Shown piece by piece: positions 55,950 to 64,000 of a stretch of 64,000 bases of DNA. The translations under genes and the position numbers were made by a program. Numbering within the stretch: position 1 is the first letter of the stretch; each line of letters starts with the position of its first letter. This stretch comes from Acanthosepion esculentum (taxonomy: Eukaryota; Mollusca; Cephalopoda; Sepiida; Sepiidae), in contig OZ038482.1 in assembly GCA_964036315.1 (NCBI GenBank), forward strand, positions 8,549,020-8,613,019, in the 5' to 3' direction. Under the pieces are notes generated by a model that was not told where the DNA came from, ran no database searches, and saw only the letters and a list, made by a program, of their open reading frames with translations.

Positions 55950-56012
55950 CACACACATACACACACACACATATATGTGTGTGTGTATGTACGTATATGT
56001 GCGTGTGAGTGT
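55950..56012. repeat. CA/GT microsatellite with palindromic turn
   Basis: CACATA units turn into TATGTGTG units, so the tract can fold back. Confidence 0.85.
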
Positions 56013-56190
56013 GTGTGTGGCATCTGTCGATCTCGAGAGACCATGAATGGGCGTCCAAAGAGTTATGCCTCAGCTGTTAATGGCGATACAGCATCTGTTA
56101 AAGTTGCACAGGCTCACGTGGGAGTGACAGTCTCAATTGCAACGAATGCATGTGAAGAAGCTCCTCCCCCTATGTCGCTGTAATGTTGTC
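56008..56190 (+). other. Unassigned GC-richer stretch with short frame
   Basis: After the motif shared with 46505, a frame reads MNGRPKSYASAVNGDTASVKVAQAHVGVTVSIATNACEEAPPP and stops at 56183. RPKSYASAV resembles the start of LINE ORF1 (gag-like) proteins, but the frame is too short to decide. Confidence 0.3.
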
Positions 56191-56194
56191 TTTT

Positions 56195-56550
56195 CGTCGA
56201 GCACGCTTCTTCCCGGCAGCAAGCCTCCGTTTTTCCTCTCCTTGCAGATAATTTCACAAATTTCTGTGTAATTTTGAATATACTCCCCTCTTTCTTTTGT
56301 TTTGCTTTTTTGTCTATTCTCTTGGTAGTAGGGTTTATTTCTTATACTTTCTTTTGCCTTTCTTTTCTTTCCTCTTCCGTTTCCTTTTGTCGATTTCTTA
56401 TTTTCTTTCCTTTTTCTTTAGAAAAATCCTTTTTACCTTGTATGGAAAATGTTACCATCATTGTTAATTATCTGAAGAGACGATTTATTTAAACGTCGAA
56501 ATAAAATGTACAGTTTTGTGTAGTAATTACTTACATGTTCTAATGTAACA
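56195..56550. other. T-rich sequence without recognisable gene
   Basis: TTTCTTTTCC-rich; nothing recognised. Confidence 0.45.
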
Positions 56551-56553
56551 GTG

Positions 56554-56555
<2 letters not shown>

Positions 56556-56604
<49 letters not shown>
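56556..56604. repeat. (TA)n microsatellite
   Basis: About 24 TA units directly before a PLE remnant. Confidence 0.95.
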
Positions 56605-56607
<3 letters not shown>

Positions 56608-56659
56608 GTAAGATGAGAACGAATAGAGAGTACAATTCCAACCTTCGTAACAATTAATT

Positions 56660-57215
56660 TAAAAGAAGGCTCAGTACAGCGTAGAACAATATTTTAATAA
56701 TAAAATATCATAATAAAATTTTAAACCACTTTGATAATCTGGATCATAATACACGTTCCAAGAAAAATATTATTAATAATACTGGCCAATGTAATTGTAG
56801 GAATTCTGACCAATGCCCATCGCCAAACAAATGTTTAACTAAATATCTTGTACTATCTTTGTACTATCTCTACAATAGAGAATCCAACGGTTGAAAAATT
56901 CTATATGGGTAGTACTAAGAAATAATTCAAGACTAGGTGGTATCAACATATCTTGTTCTTCACCAATATTACTTACAGAAATAATACATCACTTTCTAAA
57001 TATTTTTGGAGTTCAAAAGATAATAAGACTCCTAAGGTGAAATGGAAAATTTAAAATAAAAACATGTAGATCTTTATATGAACCCTGTTTTCTGTGCTTA
57101 CATAAAAAATTGGAAATTATCAGATTCAATAAAAATTTCTTATTAAATCAAAGAAATGAATTAACAGTAAATTGTAAACATAGTTTACCTTTTCACCTTA
57201 CAATTTAGTTAAACT
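56660..57215 (+). pseudogene. PLE C-terminal region: zinc-knuckle and GIY-YIG remnant
   Basis: The plus strand reads GQCNCRNSDQCPSPNKCLTK (Cys-rich linker: C-x-C-x6-C-x5-C) and, after a frame change and stops, KFYMGSTKK.FKTRWYQH (YxGST...R...H, the second half of GIY-YIG). It continues with YRNNTSLSKYFWSSKDNKTPKVKWKI and a decayed LLNQRNELxxxCKH tail. The endonuclease order is clear, but stops at several points make it a dead copy. The reverse transcriptase lies missing upstream. A hammerhead-like motif lies about 660 bases downstream. Confidence 0.8.
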
Positions 57216-57870
57216 TTGGAATTTCATTATGCTTTTTCTTATATCTTAGTTGCACTGCGTTGCACCATGTATAGCTTAACTTCATATTTGTAAGATTAAT
57301 TTGAATTTAATATAATTTTGTATTAATCTTCTGGTATTATTAATAACATCTTGTACAGATGTATTGGTATTTGGTTAGTATTTTTGACATTTTACGTTGA
57401 TTGATTAGTGTTAACATCTTATATGAAGAATCTTTATTCAACAGTTGCATATTAATTTACCAAATAATTTAATACATTTAAATTATTTGCTAGTTTCTTA
57501 AAGAAGCTATTTATTTAGCTAGCATAAAAATTTTATGTAGGAAATTAACAAAGCATATAACTTGTTTAGCATTTTGTTAAATTACCACTCCACCCTATTT
57601 TTATTTCTTAGGAAACGGTATAGTCTAGTTTGTATAATTTATGTAACCATTTGCGCCCGCTTTAGTTTATGTCTGGCTGCCAATCTACGAGTCATGAGCC
57701 ATCTATAAAAAAATAAATTCTAATTCTTCGCTTAGTTTAAATTTAACGTAGGTCATATTTGATTGGTTGATCAGAGTAAAGCCCACGAACCTTATAACGA
57801 CACTTTTTCGTAAAAAGAGGTTGTATTTTGCTTTTAAATTTAAATAAATCCTTCACTCGCCAGTAATTTA
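57216..57870. other. Probable PLE 3' untranslated region, AT-rich
   Basis: No coding content. It lies between the GIY-YIG remnant and the hammerhead-like motif at 57878, where a PLE 3' UTR would be expected. Confidence 0.4.
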
Positions 57871-57920
57871 CAGTCACCTGATGAGATGCATTGATGCGCA
57901 TCGAAACACGACTGTAATTG
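57871..57920 (+). ncRNA. Hammerhead-ribozyme-like motif at PLE 3' end
   Basis: CTGATGA (57878-57884) is the exact catalytic core. GATGC and GCATC (57885-57889, 57898-57902) form stem II around an 8-base loop, followed by GAAA (57903-57906) and CACGAC. The short stem III reads AAACACGAC, where GUC would be needed, so the cleavage triplet carries one change. ACAGTC before the core is complementary to GACTGT after it. A (TA)n tract follows within 50 bases. Confidence 0.65.
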
Positions 57921-57954
57921 TGTAGCGATTTTGACACGTTATCGGTGTAATATC

Positions 57955-57956
<2 letters not shown>

Positions 57957-58016
<60 letters not shown>
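57957..58016. repeat. (TA)n microsatellite
   Basis: About 30 TA units. Confidence 0.95.
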
Positions 58017-58019
<3 letters not shown>

Positions 58020-58199
58020 GATAACTATATATTCATTTTTATATATCAAGGACAATTTAGGGGAAATATATATGACAAAGTGGAAAAAGTTTTCTTGTGA
58101 TGCGTTTGATTCTTTAGAACTTTGTCGAACTAAGTTTGTTTACATTGATGCGACTACACATGCACGCGAACGAGAGACGCTGGGAATTTAAATTTTAAT

Positions 58200-58308
58200 A
58201 ATGATTTATTTAGTTGTATGGATATGAGTTTCACACTTTTGCGATCATCAGACAAATAAGAGTTTGTCTGATGATCGCAAAAAAGCGCGCGCGCGCGCGC
58301 GTGTGTGT
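58200..58308. repeat. Inverted hammerhead-core palindrome followed by (GC)n
   Basis: Bases 58237-58256 and 58263-58282 are perfect inverted copies of 20 bases around TAAGAG. Each arm contains CTGATGA in opposite orientation, and the left half continues on the minus strand to CAAAAGTGTGAAAC, completing a hammerhead-like order. Directly after the right arm comes (GC)8 passing into (GT)4 at 58285-58308, a run able to adopt left-handed helix. Confidence 0.7.
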
Positions 58309-58524
58309 TTAGGAATGTGTTTTTTATTTTCCAAACATATCCCTATAACTCTAGATATATACATAAAAACCATAAATTCAGTTAAAAATAAAAATAAAAT
58401 TTATCTTTGATAATAGCTAAAAGAATAACACAAGAAAAATTAAATAAAAAGCTTAATCGCAGTGCATTGTCAGTCGTCTTTAATGAAACATGTATAAAAG
58501 AGGGATTGCTGCTCGAATATACAA

Positions 58525-58563
58525 TTATATATATATATATAATTTATATATATATATATAATT

Positions 58564-58588
<25 letters not shown>
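58525..58588. repeat. (TA)n tract with AATTTATA interruptions
   Basis: Three TA runs separated by TAATT; it abuts the PLE 5' terminal repeat. Confidence 0.9.
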
Positions 58589-58598
<10 letters not shown>

Positions 58599-58706
58599 TA
58601 AATACTTTCATAAAAAAACATTATATTTTCTTTAATTTACAACTTTTTAGTTGTTTTTTTTCTATATATACATATTAAGAAAGTATACGTGGCTTCTCAT
58701 TATAGT
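58589..58706 (+). repeat. PLE 5' terminal direct repeat
   Basis: Near-identical to 61756-61875. The first 18 or so codons of the open frame at 58651 lie inside it, so the true protein start is probably later. An inverted partial copy is at 33334-33410. Confidence 0.85.
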
Positions 58707-59592
58707 ATTTGGACCCCACTTAGACGGCAAAAAACTCCACGTTAGAAGAAAACTAGAAAAATTTTTCTACAAACTGATACACTCGGATATTATATTTCTT
58801 GGACTTTGCAAAAAAATGGACTTAATACCAAAAGGATTCAGATTTAAATACAATTTCCAACATAGTTTTATTACATTGCATAAACAAAAAGCCCAACATA
58901 TATACAACAGAACCTCCACGCAATTAAGAAATCTTGCGTACAACACTGCTTACATTAAGAAATCTTTTTACATGAACTTATCTAAAAAAATCAGTTATTC
59001 TCTCTACCTAACACTTTCTGCTTTTCAATACTTTCAAGTAAGAAAAACACTCAATTTCCTGTGCCAAAAAAAACTGACACAGTGTATATTTTTGAAAAAT
59101 CAAAAACTCAAACTAATTGCCGAGGACCCCATTTTACAATACATACCTTACCTGAATAACTATTTAATACAACAGATTCCACGAAGATCTCATTATGTTC
59201 ACTACACCCATACCACCTCGGCTGACAACCACATCGCTAACCTATCTAAATATACTCACACCCAAGGAGAAACCTCTTTATTAAATAAAGGATTATCATT
59301 CTGCCCCTCACAACCACTAAACCCTCTAAACCTTTGCTACGATATGGAAAAATACATTCGTAGACTGAGACTAAAAGAATATTTCTCAGACAACAAATCT
59401 ACTTCTAATACAGACAACAGCGCTAACCAATCATGCTCCAAACTCCCTCATACGAAGAATAACACTCTATGGACTCCACCAAGCGGACGTAACCAACACT
59501 TGGACCAATATGCCAACAAAGCCAGACAACATATGGATAACTTCTTACAAAACAAAGGACACCAGATAAAAAATACAACTTATCCAAAATAG
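58651..59592 (+). pseudogene. PLE protein, N-terminal part (frame 1)
   Basis: A 313-residue open frame. GLCKKMDLIPKGFRFKYNFQ (about residues 52-71) matches the conserved N-terminal block of metazoan PLE proteins (C...xLIPKGxxxKF). The rest is Lys/Asn-rich and less conserved. From about 59556 the homologous reading passes to another frame (RTPDKKYNLSKIERQAI), so the last dozen residues and stop are out of the ancestral frame. It feeds into the reverse transcriptase segment that follows. Confidence 0.8.
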
Positions 59593-60299
59593 AACGCCAA
59601 GCCATCTATACTCTTAAAAACAACCGTGACATAATCATCGTACCAACCGACAAGGGCGGAGCTATAACTATCTTAGACAATAACAACTATATTAAAGAAG
59701 CAGAATCACAACTTCAAAATAACATATTCTATGTACCCTTACCTCTAGACCCAACTAGTACATTCAAAAAAGAATTATCACTTCTCACTCAGAACCTGAA
59801 CCACAACATAAAAAATACCATAAAATCTCTTATTCCTGACAACCCTAAAACAGCAACATTCTACACTATTCCAAAACTACATAAACTCCCCAAACTTATT
59901 TCAGAAAAACACCCTAACACTTTTTCATCCAACCCGCATCAAATTACACAATCAAATAAGGAAGAGAACATCTATGAAATTTCAAAATCCCTTAAAATCA
60001 TACCACCTGGTAGACCCATAATACCAGGCATTGGTACCCTAACAGAACTTATATCTGGGTACATAGACAATATCGTAAAACCTTTATTGCCTGACATACC
60101 TAGTTATATTAGAGACACTACTGAATTTCTCAATAAATTAAAAAACATTAACTTAGTCCACCATGATACAATCCTAGTAACGATGGATGTTTCGTCCCTT
60201 TACACGAACATTCCACACGTTGAAGGAGTATCAGCTTGCCATGAGTTCCTTAGTAACAAAAAATACCTAACAATCAAATCACAGATATATGCCAATTAA
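59556..60299 (+). pseudogene. PLE reverse transcriptase, N-terminal half (frame 0)
   Basis: Open for about 247 codons without a stop: LKNNRDIIIVPTDKGGAITI (block 1, VxxADKGxxxVV-like), TATFYTIPKLHKLP (FYxxPKxHK block), PPGRPIIPGIGTLTELISGYID (GRPIxSGxGxxTE block) and DTILVTMDVSSLYTNIPHVE (palm motif A, catalytic Asp in MDVSSLYTNIP). These are the PLE reverse transcriptase blocks in order. It ends by a frameshift near 60278; the ancestral reading continues at 60278 in the next frame. Confidence 0.9.
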
Positions 60300-60793
60300 T
60301 AAATTTCATTTTAACGCACAATAATTTTAAATTCAACAACAAACACTATTTACAGATTAGTGGCACAGCAATGGGCACAAAAATGGCACCTAGTTATGCC
60401 AATATCTTTATGCACATTCTAGAAAGGAAGATAATAGACAATTCAGAATTTAAACCATTACATTATTTTAGATACATTGATGACATTTTCTTATTATGGA
60501 CTCATGGATTAGAAAAATAAAAAAATGTTTTTACTTTCTGCAACAACTTCCACGATACAATTAAATTTACCATAGAGCACTCATACACATCCGTCCCTTT
60601 CTTAGACGTTATGATAAAATTACACAAACATACACTTTCTACCAGTCTATACAACAAAACCACAAACCAACATAAATTCCTACACTGTAACAGCTGTCAT
60701 CCCCTTAAATTAAAAAAAATCTATCGTATACAGCTCATTTCTAAGAATCAAACGCATATGCTCAGACCATCTAGATTTTCTACACAACATTAA
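60278..60793 (+). pseudogene. PLE reverse transcriptase, catalytic palm (frame 2)
   Basis: The reading continues as FNNKHYLQISGTAMGTKMAPSYANIFM (motif B, GTAMGTKMAPxYANIFM), HYFRYIDDIFLLW (motif C, YIDD with both catalytic aspartates intact), SVPFLDVMI and LYNKTTNQHKFLHCNSCHP (thumb block). One in-frame TAA at 60518 follows THGLEK. After CHPLKLKK the ancestral reading shifts frame again at about 60715. The catalytic residues are preserved although the gene is broken, which suggests fairly recent inactivation. Confidence 0.9.
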
Positions 60794-61082
60794 TAATTTA
60801 ACAAAACAATTCCTAAAATATAAATACCCAATAAACATATTAAAAAAAGCACTAAATTAAACTATCCACATAAACCGTAACACACTTCTCACATACAAGA
60901 AAAGTAAAAACAACAATCGGATTCCGATGGTTTTTAACCACAATCAATATTCCCACACACTTATTCACAATTTAAAAAAGGATTACAAGAACCTCCAGTT
61001 AAACAAAAAAGACATTTTCGATAAACCACCCATAAATGCAAAGAAACAATCACCTAACCTATCAGCTCTACCAAATATCTAA
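60715..61082 (+). pseudogene. PLE thumb/linker segment (frame 0)
   Basis: YSSFLRIKRICSDHLDFLHN continues the conserved RIRRICSD block. One in-frame TAA at 60858 and a final TAA at 61080 occur before the reading moves to the endonuclease frame. Confidence 0.8.
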
Positions 61083-61462
61083 ACAATACAAACCAATCAG
61101 GAAATTACAAATGTAACAAACCTCGTTGCTTAGTTTGCAAACACTTAATAATAAATACTGTATTTTCTGTACCCAACACCAATATCAAGATACACCCACC
61201 CCGCCTCACCTGTGATAGCCATAACATAATCTACTATTTATTCTGCACAATATGTCCCAATAGTGGATATATTGGTGAATCTGGAAATAATTTTAGATTT
61301 CGCTTCAACAATCATAAACAAACCATACGTCAAAACAATACTTATTCCCCCATAGCTGAATATTTTAATCAACCAGGACACTCATTAGACAACTGTAAAT
61401 GTTTATTGATAGATTCTGATTTCAGTTCCACATACACACGTAGAAAAAAAGCAAAATACTGA
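61083..61462 (+). pseudogene. PLE GIY-YIG endonuclease domain (frame 2)
   Basis: GNYKCNKPRCLVCKHLI is a Cys-rich linker, followed by HNIIYYLFCTICPNSGYIGESGNNFRFRFNNHKQTI. IIYYLFC stands for the GIY strand, GYIGES for YIG, and RFRFNNH carries the catalytic Arg and His region; IAEYFNQPGHS supplies the later conserved GH block. It ends SSTYTRRKKAKY with TGA at 61460. GIY-YIG nucleases nick target DNA for priming. The family groups with such linkers include Neptune and others; I do not assign one. Confidence 0.85.
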
Positions 61463-61699
61463 ATTTTAAAATTAAATACATATAAACTAGGGTTAAATAA
61501 AGACTTGGGTATTTTAAATCTTAAATATTTCAATACTTAAACATTTTTTTAGATATAGTTAAAAAAATTTTTTTACACAACAGCTAAAAATATTATTACA
61601 CTTAGATTTACGTTAGAAATATTCGAACACAGTTGCATTCCATATCACGTGACATCCGCGTCTCGCGACGGACGCTACTTGTAAACAAACCTCTAAAAA

Positions 61700-61745
61700 C
61701 AGTTATTTCTGATGAAAGATCGAGGTCGATCTGAAATATCAAATT
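61700..61745 (+). ncRNA. Hammerhead-ribozyme-like motif in PLE 3' region
   Basis: CTGATGA at 61709-61715 is exact. After one extra A, AGATCG and CGATCT pair around AGGT as stem II (61717-61732), followed by GAAA (61733-61736) and TATC, compatible with a one-pair stem III and an AUC triplet. It lies 250 bases after the endonuclease stop and 20 bases before the 3' direct repeat, the expected place for a PLE hammerhead. Confidence 0.65.
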
Positions 61746-61755
61746 ACATATATAT

Positions 61756-61875
61756 AAAAAATATAAATAAATACTTTCATTAAAAAAACATTATATTTTC
61801 TTTAATTTACAACTTTTTAGTTGTTTTTTCTATATATACATATTAAGAAAGTATACTTGGCTTCTCATTATGGTA
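61756..61875 (+). repeat. PLE 3' terminal direct repeat
   Basis: Partner of 58589-58706; ends in GGTATATA and a (TA)n tract. Confidence 0.85.
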
Positions 61876-61889
61876 TATATATATATGTA

Positions 61890-61981
<92 letters not shown>

Positions 61982-61985
61982 TACA
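61872..61985. repeat. (TA)n tract with GTAGAATA/TATTCTAC turn
   Basis: TA runs begin with GTAGAATATATA and end with TATATATTCTAC, so the whole tract is bounded by inverted ends. Confidence 0.85.
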
Positions 61986-62095
61986 TTCAACACCATTACT
62001 TGGTAAGACACCAGAAGTGTTGAAACAAAATGGCTATTTTTGTAATGATGTTATAACATGTTTATGTTATAATTTTTGAATAAATAAAATTTGTA
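61980..62095 (+). repeat. Hairpin-bearing PLE-like terminus, copy 3
   Basis: CAACACCATTACTTGGTAAG, ACACCAGAAGTGTTGAAAC and TTTTTGTAATGATGTTATAA match copies 1 and 2 closely. Confidence 0.65.
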
Positions 62096-62099
62096 CATT

Positions 62100-62610
62100 T
62101 GACCACCCTACGACACTAATGTGTTACGTGGCAAGATAATATTATGTATAAGGCATATTTAGGCAGAAATTATTTCTTTGAACATATTTCAATCAAGAAG
62201 TTTTCCATTTTTTATTGTATTTTTCAGTTTTCGAATAAGTTTTTCTATATCTCAATCAAAACAGTGGAAAACTGTCGATAATGAATGTTTTGCTCTGTTT
62301 TTGCCCACGTTCTGTCGACTGTCTCAGTCATTACTAAAAACTGGGTGTTGAAAAAGTTTTTATTGGCTACATCTTGACGTTTTTTTTCGAGTGTTATATT
62401 TCAAATTAATTCAAATATACGCCTATTGTGTAGGCCACCTATAGAAACCGTTTTATGAAATGACATCACTTATTCGACAGTAAGTATAAGAGTATTTAAT
62501 AAATGATGGCTAAAATAGTGAAGATTATGGGGGAAAAGATGTCTATTAATTCATTTTGTGAGTGGATATCATTTCAGTGCAAGTGAATGTGAGTAAATTA
62601 ATGTCAGAAA
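62100..62610. other. Sequence without recognisable gene
   Basis: Nothing recognised. Confidence 0.45.
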
Positions 62611-62614
62611 AGAA

Positions 62615-62935
62615 AAAAATGAATAATTCTGGAAAGAGCGATAACTGAACTTGAGAAACCTTTTTTCCTGAAAAATTGTTTTAATAGAAAGATTTTATAA
62701 ATTTCAACTGAGAGTCGTAAGTGCTGTTCGGTTAATAAAAGCTGAATGTTTCCTTATCAAGAAACGGATATCACCATCACCATTAGCTATGAGGAAAACA
62801 GATACTCTACTTTGATTCCAGGCCAATATCCAGGGTGGGAAGAAAAAACTCTAATAGCACAGGCTGTTCGGTCAATGAATACGGAATGTTTTCTCATAAG
62901 GAAACGGCTAATATTGCATTTACCATTACCATTCT
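62615..62935 (+). repeat. Unnamed dispersed repeat family Q, copy with internal duplication
   Basis: GAAAGAGCGATAACTGAACT, TGAAAAATTGTTTTAATAGA and GATTTTATAAATTTCAACTG match 28430-28500. The end (GCTGTTCGGT, TGAATGTTTCCTTAT) occurs twice, about 150 bases apart. Confidence 0.7.
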
Positions 62936-62949
62936 AGTCCGATATAAAC

Positions 62950-63025
62950 CCATGAAAATGCTCCCGATACAAGTCCGCTTTGCTAACCATTTGGCTAAAT
63001 AGCGTCGATTCGATCCATTTCAGAA
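62950..63025 (-). mobile_element. tRNA-like SINE head
   Basis: The minus strand reads GCTATTTAGCCAAATGGTTA GCAAAGC, a good box A (TAGCCAAATGG). A clear box B was not found, so it is a partial copy. Confidence 0.5.
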
Positions 63026-63269
63026 ACCTACTTTTTGTCGCATTAGGCGATCTGCGCACGCGCATAGCAAATTATTAAAATTGTGGCCTCTGGTCGAAAT
63101 CAATGTTAAATTCTGTTCATCCAGACTTTATCACTAAAAATGACGAACGCATATTGTTCTCATTATCATTTCTTATCTCGGATTAGGACAAAGATATAAT
63201 CGCGCTTACTTATAATATATAAGCACGTCTCACTATCTCTGTGAGTGTGTCCGTTATCCTGTACGTCCA

Positions 63270-63358
<89 letters not shown>

Positions 63359-63375
63359 TAGATAGATAGATAGAG
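63270..63375. repeat. (TA)n(GA)n(GATA)n compound microsatellite
   Basis: About 28 TA, 12 GA and 6 GATA units in succession; open frames here are artefacts. Confidence 0.95.
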
Positions 63376-63379
63376 AGAG

Positions 63380-63595
63380 AAACAGATATAGAAATCAACG
63401 CTGCATGGTGATTGTCAGTTTCATGCATGAGGCTATCCTCAAGCAATGTGTTCAACGTCATATTAAACGGTCGTTTTTTTTACAAAGGAGGACGCAGGTT
63501 CGATCCCTACCCGAGAGCACATTTTCTTTATTAAGATTTCTTTAATACGCAAGCCGATAGACGCAATACATACTGTTTAAAGTAAAAAATAAACA
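63380..63595. other. Sequence with an isolated box B-like motif
   Basis: GCAGGTTCGATCCCTACCCG at about 63494 is a consensus tRNA box B, but no box A or cloverleaf was found upstream. Probably a SINE scrap. Confidence 0.4.
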
Positions 63596-63599
63596 TGGG

Positions 63600-63640
63600 T
63601 TTTTTATTTCAAATACGTTCCTATTATAATAACGTTTGAC

Positions 63641-63645
<5 letters not shown>
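63600..63645. repeat. Single arm of foldback family
   Basis: TTATTTCAAATACGTTCCTA and TATAATAACGTTTGACG match an arm of the 34172 foldback; followed by (TA)n (63642-63678). Confidence 0.6.
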
Positions 63646-63678
<33 letters not shown>

Positions 63679-63681
<3 letters not shown>

Positions 63682-64000
63682 GGTCATTCAATAAATATGG
63701 TGAAATTTTCGGTATAAGGACTTCTAATAGAGATAGAAGCTTACTTTTTAAAAAATTTTTTTTTTTGTTTTACTTCTTTTCTTTTTCACATGGATTTAAT
63801 TTTTTTTGCAGATTAAAAAAAAAACTTTGAGAGTTTTGGCGATTAACAAAGATGGCCAACAAAGAAGCATGCTCCAGGATTGAACAGCGGTCAGTTATCA
63901 AGTTTTTGGTTGCTGAAGGGTGCAAACCAGTTGAAATTCATAGGAGAATGTCAACTGTGTATGGTGCCACATGTTTTAGCCAAAAAATGTCTAGAAGTGG
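63679..64000 (+). mobile_element. Mariner-type transposon, 5' end, cut by window edge
   Basis: It begins GAGGGTCATTCAATAAATAT directly at the end of a (TA)n tract, fitting the TA target of this superfamily. GAGGGTxATTCAAxAA starts are typical of mariner inverted repeats. The transposase start follows at 63852. The right end lies outside the window. Confidence 0.75.
63852..64000 (+). pseudogene. Mariner transposase N-terminus (partial, frameshifted)
   Basis: From ATG at 63852: IEQRSVIKFLVAEGCKPVEIHRRM, then TVYGATCFSQ. This is the first helix-turn-helix of mariner-type transposases (HTH_48/GVQW3-like proteins: QRxxIKFLxxEGxxPxEIxxRLxxVYG). At about 63981 the A-run is one base short of what the family word QKNVYKW needs, and TAC reads TAG, so the copy is already broken at its start. 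The rest is outside the window. Confidence 0.75.

Larger units (their letters stand above)
58589..61875 (+). mobile_element. Penelope-like element, nearly full length
   Basis: About 3.3 kb bounded by direct repeats of about 118 bases (58589-58706 and 61756-61875, about 95% alike by eye; both contain AATAAATACTTTCAT and CATATTAAGAAAGTATAC). Between them are, in order, an N-terminal region, a complete reverse transcriptase with intact YIDD, a Cys-rich linker and a GIY-YIG domain, all in the plus strand but broken by frameshifts. PLEs of this endonuclease-bearing type often have terminal direct repeats (pseudo-LTRs) and a 3' hammerhead, seen here at 61709. Confidence 0.9.

Noticed and set aside
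63053..63064. TGCGCACGCGCA matching the NRF1 consensus
   Set aside because: A single 12-mer match in repeat-rich DNA with no promoter or gene next to it.
63480..63520. tRNA gene around GGTTCGATCCCTACC
   Set aside because: Only box B is present; the upstream part is poly-T and cannot form the other arms.

Overview
The window looks like gene-poor, repeat-saturated, AT-rich animal DNA. The element mix fits a cephalopod mollusc, most likely octopus-like: Penelope-like elements (PLEs) with GIY-YIG domains, tRNA-derived SINEs, several old LINE lineages, Tc1/mariner elements, and very abundant (TA)n, (CA)n and GATA microsatellites. That assignment is inference from repertoire, not proof. I found no convincing host protein-coding gene, rRNA, functional tRNA or CRISPR array. 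Nearly every recognisable coding stretch belongs to a decayed mobile element, and most open frames are chance or microsatellite translations.

Layout. 0-3 kb: a mariner-like element with 33-bp inverted ends. 2.9-3.8 kb: LINE 3' ends. 5-10 kb: SINEs and an RTE-type LINE tail. 11.7-13.6 kb: small tandem repeats, a LINE tail and one copy of an unnamed repeat. 15.7-17.8 kb: a 14-bp minisatellite, RTE and Jockey/CR1-like LINE pieces. 18-26 kb: simple repeats, a PLE reverse transcriptase piece, and a LINE with a mutated catalytic motif interrupted by a SINE. 26-29 kb: LTR-like sequences and another RTE copy. 32-36.6 kb: Tc1/mariner remnant, dense (TA)n, inverted PLE ends, a hammerhead-like motif, a foldback and a long LINE remnant. 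37-39 kb: two small inverted-repeat DNA elements. 40.7 and 52.4 kb: two composite GATA satellites. 42-43 kb: SINE cluster. 47-50 kb: LINE, RTE and PLE pieces and a solo LTR with a 5-bp target duplication. 54-55 kb: second copies of two unnamed families. 56.6-62 kb: two PLEs, one almost full length with direct terminal repeats. 63.68 kb to the end: the start of another mariner, cut off by the window.

How the parts work together. Autonomous families (PLE, three LINE lineages, mariner) account for the coding remnants; SINEs and small inverted-repeat elements are the non-autonomous passengers. The most interesting layer is non-coding: hammerhead-ribozyme-like cores (CTGATGA, hairpin, GAAA) lie at the 3' ends of PLE copies and at isolated PLE-like termini. 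They are repeatedly next to (TA)n tracts and sometimes arranged as near-perfect palindromes. This is the best candidate for a coherent, under-described system here.
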